Source: Chloromonas sp. AAM2
Taxonomy: Eukaryota; Chlorophyta; Chlorophyceae; Chlamydomonadales; Chlamydomonadaceae
NCBI GenBank assembly: GCA_004335635.1
Contig: QAXH01002839.1
Location: 1 to 30,515 of the forward strand
Length of the DNA: 30,515 bases
Direction of reading: 5' to 3'
In this document: positions 11,319-21,144 of the stretch, in pieces
How the letters are laid out: every line of letters starts with the position of its first letter
Numbering within the stretch: position 1 is the stretch's first letter
Program-made: the position numbers and the translations under genes
The notes under the pieces: generated by a model
Seen by the model: only the letters and a program-made list of their open reading frames with translations
Told to the model about the DNA's origin: nothing
Databases searched by the model: none

Positions 11319-14300
11319 TTAAGTCGCATGCATTCCATTATCGGAAACGGGAGCAGAAGAATTGATCTGTTCTGCATAGGCGCTATCTGAGACGTTGTCG
11401 TCCAGACCCTCAAACCTCTTCCATGCTGCACCAGCAGCTACACCGCCATGTGCGCAGCCAGGCGTGCATGAATGTGAACGCGCTGCAGACAAGCAGGGTA
11501 AAGGATGAGGGTGTAACAGGATGGGGGATAAGGTTTGCAATTAACAGTGTTTTCCAAAGGCATGAAGCAGGAGGAAAAGTGGAAGCAGGGTGGGCAGGTT
11601 TGACGTTGACCTTTCAATGATTGGTCGTGTTGCCCCTGGCACCCACCTCTAATTCTTTGAACGCGGGTGCCGGCAGCTTCTGAGCTTCCAATGCCTCCCA
11701 ATCCAGACCCGCAAACCAGGCGTGCGACCGGCACTGTTTGAGTGTCATGCGCGCCTGGGGCTGCTTCTCCAACAAGCCCGTCAGCAGGGACCGTAACGCC
11801 TGCAAGCAAGGACAGCACAAACCTCTTCTGATACCCATATGCAGCTGTTGTCTTGTCTGAATTGGTACAAGCAATGCATCAGCAGGAGTTGCACACGAAA
11901 TCGATCGATTTGCTGCTCCAAGCTAGATGTTGCTGGTTGATCATCCTCTGACTCTGGTTAGAAGCGAACAAATAGTTAGAAGCGGACACATACTGTGATA
12001 CTCTGGCACGCGTTGCACGTAGGGTTGTGATAGGCAACCAAGGAAAACCAGAGATGCTGCAGTGAACGTTGGACTCACCGGGGAGAAACGTTCGGGGAAG
12101 TGTAACGTGGGTGTGAGGTACCAGCTCATGGGCGCCCAGCGCGGCGGCAGCCCGTGCACCAACTCCCACAACATGATGCCCAGGGACCACCTGCATGCGC
12201 GATGGCACACGGTAGGAGCAAACTAAGAACCATAATGAAATCCAAGTATACGCTCCCTATAGAATTCAAATGTGTAAACAAACCCCCGCCTAAGTAAGGT
12301 TTGAGAGGCGCACGCCCATGAGGCACACAGGCATGCTAAATGCAGCATGGGTGGAGTGGCTGATGGGCTATGGGGAAGGGCGGACCAATGCTGCGTGTGG
12401 ACGGTTAGTCTATGCCATGGTCAAGCCACGAAACACATCACACAAATATGTAAACAAACCCCTGCCTTTTAAGCCAAGAGGCGCGAGGCAGCCCGGAGGT
12501 ACTGCCATTCCAACCCAGAGGACATGTGGGATGTAACAAGTGTTCATTTGACAACCCCTACTTAAATGAGGATTTATTTCCATGTTTGAGTCTGAGTTCA
12601 GGTGCTGCAGAGCTTGTACGGATTGCCAGAAGGAATTGAGTGACCTTGATGCCTACTTATCAGACTTTCATCAGGTTACCGGATCCAGAGTGGCAAACAT
12701 CTTTCTTTTTGCACTCGGTGCCAAATTGCAACCAACAGGCAGATGCATAAGCGTCCAAAACTTTTCCCAAGGAGTAATCAAATATTCGTGGGATTGAAAA
12801 GCGAGCCCAGATGGCGAATGCCAAGGCGCACCCACATGTCTGCTGGGTAGCTGTAGCCCGTCTTCCTGCTATCTGCCCTCAGCACCTCAGGGGCCATGTA
12901 GCCAGGGGTGCCAGTCTGCAGAAATAGGCAGGCACGTGTTCGGGCTCAAATGACGCATCCACATGAGGGCATCATACCCCCACATTGTACCGCCTGCAGC
13001 AATAGACCCATACCATCACTGTAACACGGACACCAACAACCTGTAAGTACCGATGCCATGGGTGCAACAGCAACAAAGACAGGCAATCTAACAATAACTT
13101 TCCGCGCCTTCACGCACCGTTGTGCGCGCGAGCCCGTCTTTACCCAGGTGTTTGCACAGCCCCAGGTCCCCGAGCTTCACGTAACAATTCTCCGCCAGAA
13201 GCAGGTTGCTGGGCTTGATGTCCCTGCGCGTGCAGGCAAGAAGGTCAGAAGTGAAAGTTGAGGTTGTTACTGCCAATGTCCAAAAGACGCACAAAGCCCA
13301 GAGCAGCGCAGGAGCCCATTAGTCCCTGGCAGTTGTCACGTGGTTGTTGACAAACATTGCCAACAGATCTGTACTGCACTTCATCATAACATGGCTTTTT
13401 ATGGGTTAACCGACCGAACTACAGCTAGACACAATATCTCTCCAAGACTTGCGCCCATGAGAATCAGTTATAGACAAGAAAGCTTACTGGTAGCAGGGTG
13501 CAAAGTACGAATGTCACCACTAGCAACACGGTTCCACACTGACCCAGCGCCAAGCCCGCATCAGAACTTAGGAAGAAAAAAAATCTTAGTACAGAGACAG
13601 CAGAAGGCCCAGCCCAGTCAGTTCGTACCTATGCAGTATGTGCTTGGCGTGCATTTCCTCCAGTCCCAGTATGCAGCAGGCCGCGTAGAACCTGGCCTCT
13701 TGCTCTGTGAAACCGATGAAACGCTCTGTGCCCAGCAGCTTGACGCTCACACATGCGAAACAGGCGTTACTGAACGCTGAACGCGACTCGCTCACAACCT
13801 GGACAAACAGAGACACGAACCAGGTGATAGCGCAGCAGGTTGTTGTAGGTTGAAAAACAGCGACCTGGGAAAAGGAGCGATAGTAAGGCAGAGGCAAAGT
13901 AGAGCTTAACCCGAGTTGACTTTTGGTCAATCACCAGCAATCCTAGTTAGCTCTCCTCACCCTAGATGCACCTAACTAGCCCACTTCTAGTTAAACCAAG
14001 GCACCTTACCAGCCCAGCCCTAGTAAACTCTCAGCGTCTTACTAGCCCAGCCCATGGTAAACCTTGGGCGCCTCACCAGCCCAGCCCTAGTAAACCCTAG
14101 TTAACCCTAGGCGACTTACCAGCAGCAGCTTTTCCAACGATCCATAGGGACAATACTCTAGCAACAAGGTGTAATCATACAGTCCGACCACGTGGCTCCA
14201 CATTTGAACGACAAATGGACAGCCGGAGCATGTGTTCAGAAACTCCACCTACAAGCAATGTGCCAGCATGCACAGTATCAGGTATGGACAGTCAGTGTGC

Positions 14301-15006
14301 AAGCGAGAACGCAGCCAACTTCCTCGCTGATGTGCCTGCTGAGGTGCAAACTTGGGCAGCAAGAACTCCGTGTCGGAACTCATGTGTGTCAGAACTCCTG
14401 TGTTGTCAGAGTGCTGTCAGAGTGAGGGAAACGCTTGTGACCTGTCCATTTAATCCGTGGCCATTTATTCATGGTGTGCACTCCCTTCTTGTAAGTGTGA
14501 ATAAACCTTTGTAAGTGAATAAGGTGAGATAAGTTGAAAACTTGAGATCAGGTGTCAACCAGCAAGGTGGGTACCAAGCATCAGGCTAGGAGTCAGTCTG
14601 TTTGTCTATCATCAAAATGGTTGTCTATCATCACAAGTCACAAATTTGAGCCAGGTGTGCCGGTCTACAGACCCCTTTCCCATTTGTTCGGCATCCATCA
14701 ATTAAACCGCCCGAGTTTTGCCACTTTGAAGAGCGGTACAAATGAAGGCCGTCACATGACACACCACCTGTACAACGCACAGCCCACACCTGCATCACTT
14801 GCTGTGATAGCCCTGGTCATAGCCTGTGCCTCTCTCACCTCAAACTGAGGATTGTTGTTGTTGTGTTCAGACTTCATTAGCAGCTTCTTTCGGACGCACA
14901 GCAGCGGCTGATCCACAGTCTCCACAAGCACCAGGTCGACCACACCAAACGCCCCCTCGCCCAAGGCTTTGACGGTGCTGATCTGGGCTTTCTGAGTAGG
15001 TACCAT
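11319..15006 (-). CDS. AGC-type serine/threonine protein kinase
   Basis: Minus-strand exons: 15006-14839, 14248-14120, 13798-13629, 13223-13118, 12915-12836, 12190-12079, 11799-11643 and a likely last exon 11437-11319; 346 residues in phase. Visible motifs are the Gly loop GEGAFGVV (residues 16-23), the beta-3 Lys in LCVRKK (K40), LLLEYCPYGSLEKLL, catalytic HRDIKPSN (155-162), metal-binding DLG (175-177, in place of DFG), GTPGYMAPE (193-201) and DMWSLGIMLWELVHG (from 217). The end of the catalytic domain, FSPALRSLLTGLLEKQP and SHAWFAGLDWEALEAQKLP, looks like AGC kinases and recalls GRK-type sequences, but there is no RGS or PH domain. All key catalytic residues are present, so it should be active. 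The junction of exons 7 and 8 is the weak point: it needs a gtgcca donor; otherwise translation ends at 11614. The substrate cannot be told. Confidence 0.88.
13951..14119 (-). repeat. Degenerate tandem repeat carrying copies of a 5' splice site, kinase intron 2
   Basis: The intron 13799-14119 starts (minus strand) with donor gtaagtcgcctaggg. Units of about 34-43 bp follow, each starting again with a donor-like sequence: gtgaggcgcc at 14076, gtaagacgc at 14042 and gtaaggtgcc at 14009. A more diverged gtgaggag stands at 13960. Between the donors lies tttactagggctgggctg or a close variant. The CTAGGG words resemble telomere repeats but belong to this unit. Confidence 0.75.
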
Positions 15007-17051
15007 GGTCGCCTACGCACGCAGTGGTCAACATGTCAGGACGCGTTGCGGGTCCATGCGCATGCATGCACAATCATGAAGTTGGACAGGTGACCTGCCA
15101 TGAGTTGCATGTTGAAATCGATTGGCCGTGGTTTCCAGTCACAGACGAATACGACAACCATCCAGGATAGGTGCATCTTCAGTACGGAAACTCTCGACAC
15201 CGTTGACCAAGAAGCCTTGCCTGAGGCAGTGTCGGAGAGATTGTGCACTCACCCGGTCACCAGGGCCTGCAACTCGTGCTGTAGGCAGTCGTTGCCGGAC
15301 TAGTCGAAGGTTTCTTTCATCCAGGGATTGCCGTATCTTCCGATGCTGTTGAACTTCCGGAGAATTGGGAGAGTCGGGAGCTAATGTGGTCTGAGGCTCC
15401 GGCGAAACCCTCATGGCATGCGTCGGCAGTAGCAGTCCCGAAATTGTCAGAATAACATTGTCAATTGATCATGGCGTAGCCATCCCGTGAAGCGCCGAGC
15501 TGAAGGAAAGCTACCTGAATGAATTGCCGGTCAACTAAGGTAATGCAAGGAAAGGGACTACGTTTTCTACGGTCGGTTGTTTCAGGTCGACTGTACTTCT
15601 TTCTGACACATCATGCGTCCACATATACCGCTGAAGTTTTCTTGTACAGCCAACCTAGTGCCAGACTGCCAGTTGTTCGGTCGGTTGCTGGCCATTTGTT
15701 GGCGGCCATCTCCCAGTCCCTGTGCACTAGTACTGACACACTGTGTCCTGCCAAGGATGTGGATTGACCGAACTCAGAGTTGTCATGACCGAAACCGGCA
15801 TGCAAGCCCTAGAAAACGGGCGTGGTCCAATGGACCTGCTCCTACGGGAGTGATCCAGTCCTCACGTAGACAGCGCACATAGTTTGCACAGTGCGGCCAC
15901 TCAGTGTCTCCAGCCAGCCCATGGTCTTCGTATAGATTCGTCCCAGAGCAGAGCAAAGCCAAACGGACTGTGGACGCATCAGCAATCCAGAGCTTTCGTT
16001 TTGCGACCAGCCAGGATGAAGGAACTCGGGATTGACGTCGCAGATGGCAAGAGCCTTCTTGGCAGCCTGTCCTTGGGTGGGCCTGCCCTGGTGAGATGGG
16101 AATTGACTACGACCCAAGATGGCGCGGAATGCACAGCACTCACACACCGTGCAAGCTGTCAGGGCCGAGGCACAGCATCCACTTACTTCTTGCTAGATGG
16201 CTTGCGGCTGACCATCGCGTTGCATCGCAGACAACTAAGCTTCGCTATCAGCATCCATCGGGCTCTGCAAGCGTGGAAGCGTCGCGCCATGGCCTCAGCG
16301 TCTTGTACGGACTGAAGACGAAAGTGAGCGTTACGTGCGGTGGGCATTCGCATGATACGTATGAAAGTGACATTGCATCTGGCCAAATGAGGGAGTACAC
16401 CCCTCAGCAAGCGAAGGAATGCAGCAAGTCACTAAAGAGCCTCAGACAGCTTGGTACTTGTGTGCTTCGAAGCTGCAGGGTCAGGTCCCATGCATGTGGT
16501 AAATGAACTACCACGTGAGTTCTCAGCTGCAGCAATGTCTGGTTCCTGACATACACATGCTGCAATGCCAAACAGCAGGAGCTCAACTTACCAGTAGGCT
16601 GGCGCTCGGCAACTGACTTACAGATGTCCGGCAAACATCCGTATTAATTGCAATCCATGGGATGACCGCCCATAAAGAATTTCTTGCGCGTCACATGACA
16701 CTCGTGGCAGATTGTGCACCAGTAGGACATGCCGTTGCCTTGCTGGATGCTTAGAACGTTTGCGGCCTGGCGTATTCTTCTTGTGTTCACGGGAAAGCGT
16801 GTTTGCAGTTCAGCTTCACGTGCCCACTCTGGAAACCACCAATGAATGGCGGCTAGTGGCCATTACCTGTGCCTGTTTACGTAAAAGGAGGCCTAACAGG
16901 ACTGGGATGGGCACCGCTCTGACCACCCTGAGAAACAACCGTTTGGCCCCGGCCGTTTGGTCCATCCCAGCATGTGTTGTCCTTGCAATGCAAAACAGCG
17001 ACAATAACTGTTTTGCATAGCCTTCACCTTGACTTGTTGCCTGTGCTGCAG
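15007..17051. other. Unresolved region between the divergent kinase and beta-rich protein genes
   Basis: This region must hold the kinase promoter and the 5' exon(s) of the gene at 17052-19572, but I cannot place those exons. Medium-length open frames lie on both strands (for example 15884-16315 plus, 15842-16147 minus). None has a recognisable domain or consistent splice sites. A strong donor-like GTGAGT stands at 16515. An in-frame ATG at 16974 would allow an unspliced start for the downstream gene. Interspersed repeat family B has a copy at 16901-16932. Confidence 0.4.
16901..16932 (+). repeat. Interspersed repeat family B, copy 1
   Basis: The core gggatgggcaccgctctg, followed by accaccctgag, matches 20431-20463 (gggatgggcaccgccctgg, then cctaccctgag) with few differences. 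Neither copy lies in a gene I could build. Confidence 0.6.
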
Positions 17052-19572
17052 GATATCACAGTGACACACAAGAAGGCTACCAGACTGGGCAACCTACAAA
17101 TAAAACGTAAGTATAACGCTCCACATAGGTTAGGAAGCATCTCATTGGGCAAAGGGAACAGAGGGCGTGCAGACATCAAGTACATGTGTGGAATGATGTG
17201 TGGAATGGTGTGTGCACGTCGACCCCAGGATTGCGGAGGTTTGGTGTACCACAGGAATTGATAAGCTGCACCGTTTGTTGCAGTGGTTCACTTTGTTGCA
17301 GTGGTTCAGTTTGTTGCCACTTTGTTGCTAAGGGTACAGTACGCTCAACCCCTCTTCCCGCTGAACAACCATCACAACTTTCACGAACAGTGTATCATCA
17401 CATGGCCACCTTTCCCGAGCTTCAGCTTGTTGGATGTTTTCCAAGGCTGTTCCAGGGTGTCACCGTACCTTTGTGCACTCTCTGCAACTTTGGTCAATGG
17501 TGTTATATGAGCTGCTGGTTGGTGTCGACGCGGCCTTGCAGAGTACGTGCCCCAAGACAAGCTCTACCTCGTCCCCTCGCCTGAAATCAAGGTGGGCTGC
17601 TCAGCCAGCATCCTCGGCCAGCATCCTGGGCCAGCATGCTCGGCCAGCCTTTGCTAGACATGGGTTTGTACCAATACTAAGTGATGCGCTGCAATCTGGC
17701 AATGCACCCCCTCACACCGCGAAGTACGTTATATCCACTGTACGCACCGCCTGATGTCACACAGGTTCAAAGTATCAACAGCATCACGTTTGCTTATAAC
17801 AATGATTACCTTCTCTTTGCCTGCGCTGCCCCAGATGACCTTCAAACCCCTGCAGCTGCCCCGCAACCTGAGCACAGAAACCATCACAACATACGACTTC
17901 CAAAACAGACGAGGTGAGTCGCTATCCAAATCACAAGGCCCGATACATACCTGGCTGGAAGACTACAGAGGGTCGTGTAGGACCTTGGAACCGCTGCAGT
18001 GGGTGGTCAACACGGAGCCCTGCTTGCACGACAACAGACAGCTGCTCAGACTGTTAATGGTAATTTAATGGTCGGTACAACTTACAAAACACACCATGTG
18101 TCGCTGTGATTGGCTGCCTGCAAGGTTTGATGTGGTCCTCAAAGGCCTACCAAACCACACCATCTATGTATTGTATTAAACGTCCCGGACTATATATATT
18201 GGTTACATCAAGGGGCTCCACATGCACCTGGATTGAGTGACAAGAGGGAACTTCCAGCAAGCTTTAGACCCAATGGACAGCTGAAGGACTGCAGTATGGC
18301 TGCATGCTCGCAGGCAGTATCCAGCAGGACCTTGTTGTAGCAGGGCGGCATCGGGCCGGCATCACGTGCAACAACACTGTGGTACGATTTCTGCGTTTAC
18401 CTGCACGTACCAGTGATGTACAAGCACGTGCTGTGCGTGTTAGTTACTGCATGTGACATGCTGCGTATATACAGCGGTCTCAAACCATGACCTTTCATTC
18501 CCAAGCAGATTTCGTGTGTGCAAGGCATGTGTACCTGTGGATATGGGGCTGCAAAACCATAGTCATCTTTCAGAACAAATGCATTGTTTCTTCTCATTTA
18601 CCGCGTGTGCTTGTTTTTTGCAGGGTTTATCGCAGATAGCGCTCACAGCCAAGCCCGGTCGGAGCTGGCTGAGTAGCTTGGGAGTGCAGGTATGGCTACA
18701 TGGCCGAGTTAAAAAGCGGGCTTGGTTGCCGCGCCTCCTGCTGTTGCCACCAGCAGGAGGACGTCCTTTGGTAACTGAAAAATGCCGACACGCAGGCCGG
18801 GCACAATTCAACTGCACAGAGATCAGTTGCAAAGGCCGTTTACCTGTAGGCATAGTGAGGCATGGACCACTTCTAGCACCGTCCATCCTGTCACAAAACG
18901 GATTGAACATATTTCTTAGAGTTCTCCAACTGACCTGCCTTCAGATGACCCGTAACTACGGCCCCATGGTCAAGGCTGAGGGCACAGTGCGGGGCGGGCC
19001 CCGGGCTGTGCGGTACAAGGCGGATGCGCACCTACAGGGACGGGAGGCGAGGCTCGAGGTCACAGTGCCCACAGTCGACAAGTGAGTGGTGATTCGGCAA
19101 CTGCTAGCACCAGGTGAAAGGATCACAGTGGATAAGTGAGCGGTGTCGTTGTTGCTGCCGACATGGCCTTCAGTCCGGAAAGGACTGCTCAGCGGGCAGA
19201 GGAGGCAAGCCTGGAGCTATCAGAGCCAGAGAGAGAGTGAGCAAGGCAGGGACTGTGCCTTATGTCGCATTCACAATAAGGTCACAATCGCAATCTGGGT
19301 TGCCTTGGGTGTGCGCAATGTGAAGCTCTATCGGTCTCTATGTGCAGCTCAAGCGTGCAACTAAGCAGAAGCGAAGCGGCGAGTGTAACTCACCGACCAT
19401 TGTTGCGCATTGCCCCGGACCATTCATCAAAGGCTGCGTAATCTTCATGGAACAAAGAGCATGCTTTGTCCCGCACTGCAGAGTCCGGCTGTGCCTGACA
19501 GCGGCCATGAGGCGTCCCAACAAGACGCAGAAACCGTCAATCGTGTTCGGCGCCAAGTTGGAGATGCCATAA
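17052..19572 (+). CDS. Unrecognised beta-strand-rich protein, possible organelle outer-membrane barrel (5' end not found)
   Basis: I do not recognise the family. Seven exons join in perfect phase: 17052-17106, 17542-17591, 17835-17913, 18314-18381, 18624-18689, 18945-19081 and 19482-19572. They code for 181 residues and a TAA stop. The first visible exon reads DITVTHKKATRLGNLQIK and enters in phase 0, so at least one upstream exon is missing, unless the in-frame ATG at 16974 is used. The sequence alternates hydrophobic and polar residues in likely short strands: TTYDFQNRR, SIQQDLVVAGRHRAGITC, GLSQIALTAKPG, PMVKAEGTVRGGPRAVRYK, QGREARLEVTVP and, last, KPSIVFGAKLEMP. It is rich in basic residues and Gly and has no membrane helix. 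This pattern fits a small beta-barrel of the chloroplast or mitochondrial outer membrane, but it is an inference from composition only. An alternative splice path is noted under findings. Confidence 0.6.
19161..19212 (+). repeat. Interspersed repeat family A, copy 3
   Basis: Reads acatggccttcagtccggaa then aggactgctcagcgggcaga. It is the best hairpin of the family: CAGTCC and GGACTG pair around a short GGAAA loop. It lies in the last intron (19082-19481) of the beta-rich protein gene. Confidence 0.75.
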
Positions 19573-19653
19573 GGCCATCCATAGGCAAGACGCAAGCCAC
19601 AAATTGGTCGCTGGACCTGCAAGATTTTCACTTTCATAACCGAAGGGAAGGGC

Positions 19654-19658
19654 TGTAA
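19654..19658 (+). terminator. Candidate poly(A) signal TGTAA for the beta-rich protein gene
   Basis: TGTAA stands 82 bp after the TAA stop at 19570-19572, in the position expected for a volvocine-algal poly(A) signal. It supports the choice of 19482-19572 as the last exon. Confidence 0.5.
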
Positions 19659-19659
19659 T

Positions 19660-20960
19660 GGCAGCAGCCTATATGATGGCAGCCCTAATCATGTATGCAT
19701 CCTGCCTACCTGCTTTTCAAGCTTGCACTCAAAGCAGACATTTTTGAAACAACTATACAATTGTTTTGAAACACGGGCTTTCCAGGCAAGCGAGCCCTTT
19801 CTGGATGGTGATATTTGGCGTTTTTAAGTCGCAGTTCGTGGTTGCTGTTCAGTAGACCGAGGCACAGACAGCTGGTCCAGGAGGATTCGTATGGCATCAG
19901 GGCTGCGATGTTTGCAGCCCAAGTCTTGACAGCCACTTGTCCAACTCCTGTGTGTGGTCAAACAACCCCTTAGTGGCACAAGGGGTCATTCATTCTGTCA
20001 CATCTGACGGCCATTCAAAGACCTGTGTTGGTCAAGCGCTGTCTGGATGGTTCTACACGAACATATCTCTCATCAGGGAGACCGACACAGGCCGGGACTT
20101 TGGATCTTTTCTCAGAGGCTGTCTTGAGTTGCACACCGTGTTGAGGTCGTTCACCTTGCGGGCGGACAGAGGAAATGCTCTGTCCGTGTTTTCTCCAGGC
20201 GTAGACCGTGTAGACGTGACACGGCAGGGGCTTCTTGCACTGAGCGCGTCACAATAGCCATATAAGCAAGCTGTCGCAGCAGAAATCAAATCACCGTACT
20301 GCCAAAGGTTTCGTCATAATCGTGAATTGAAACTGATGTTACATGTTATTGAACTGGTTGCATCAGAAGCAAAACTCAAGGACACATGAAATACATGTAT
20401 TTACACCAGGGAAGCCGTCAGAGGACACGGAACGGGATGGGCACCGCCCTGGCCTACCCTGAGCAAGAAAGCAAAACGAAAGCAGGGAACAAAGCAGGCA
20501 AGGCAGGCCAACCCAAAGCAAAACAGGACGGAGCCGCCGAATTGCGTGGAGCTTTGCACACGCAGCAAAAGAGAAGTATTGCAAGTGTGTTTTCAGCTCC
20601 GGATCTCGTGCTTCACACGCCAAAGAACTCTTGAGTAATCACCTAATTCGTCACTAAGCTGATTCGTCACAACTAGTTTACATGCGTCTGTCACACAGAG
20701 CAGCGGTTCACTTCTGCATCTGAGTCAGCAGGCAGTTGATCTGATGTGCTGAGGCACCAGCGTTTGAATGGGAACGTCTGGCTGCTAATTTTGCAAGTTC
20801 AGATCATGATTGCGTTCAAATGCTACAGTTACGCGACGGAAGGCAGTAGCTGGTTGGATCAAAAGCACAAGGTATCACAAGCCAAAGCCATGACTGCATG
20901 AGTTCTTAAGCAAGGTCATTTCCCATCATCACTTGCTGATGATCAGCCATTTGCAGATAC
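19660..20960. other. Intergenic region between convergent genes
   Basis: The stretch separates the 3' ends of the beta-rich protein gene and the SAM-domain gene. A 106-codon open frame (19937-20257, plus) has no splice context, homology or partner that I can see. Interspersed repeat family B has a copy at 20431-20463, followed by an A-rich stretch of AAAGCAGG-like words to about 20530. Nothing else is supported. Confidence 0.4.
20431..20463 (+). repeat. Interspersed repeat family B, copy 2
   Basis: See the copy at 16901-16932. The shared core is gggatgggcaccgcyctg followed by accctgag. The flanks differ between copies. Confidence 0.6.
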
Positions 20961-20964
20961 GCCA

Positions 20965-20969
20965 TTACA
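20965..20969 (-). terminator. Candidate poly(A) signal TGTAA for the SAM-domain gene
   Basis: Minus-strand TGTAA (plus TTACA), about 155 bp past the stop codon at 21124-21126 and beyond the 17-bp minisatellite. Its position suits a poly(A) signal; the assignment rests on a pentamer. Confidence 0.4.
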
Positions 20970-21042
20970 ACGTGCAAAACAGCTGGTTGACAGCTTCTGA
21001 CCGCCTGACTCGCATAATCAAGGCACCCTTGTGACGGGTCAT

Positions 21043-21144
21043 GGTGCCATGTGCGTCACGGTGCCATGTGCGTCACGGCGCCATGTGCGTCGCTGCGCCA
21101 TGTGCGTCGCTGCGCCATGTGCGTCACGGTGCCATGTGCGTCAC
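21043..21144. repeat. 17-bp minisatellite spanning the stop codon of the SAM-domain gene
   Basis: Six units of a 17-bp sequence (ggtgccatgtgcgtcac and variants) run head to tail at 21043, 21060, 21077, 21094, 21111 and 21128. A truncated unit follows at 21145. The minus-strand stop codon 21126-21124 falls in the fifth unit, so the last few codons of the protein (THMAP) are repeat-derived. Confidence 0.9.

Noticed and set aside
14067..14112. CCCTAG/CCCTAA words resembling telomeric repeats
   Set aside because: They are spaced inside a 34-43 bp intronic repeat rather than tandem heptamers or octamers, so they are not an interstitial telomere.
15842..16147. Minus-strand open frame with LAICDVNPEFLHPGW, faintly like a DDE transposase (PIF/Harbinger-type)
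   Set aside because: Only one short motif is suggestive. No second or third catalytic acidic residue in the expected spacing, no terminal repeats and no intact ORF were seen. A profile search would be needed to revive it.
19937..20257. 106-codon plus-strand open frame between convergent genes
   Set aside because: No recognisable domain, no splice partner and no start context. Its length is within what chance gives in this base composition.
21043..21144. Regular short repeats considered as a CRISPR array
   Set aside because: The 17-bp units are contiguous with no spacers, and the context is a eukaryotic nuclear gene.
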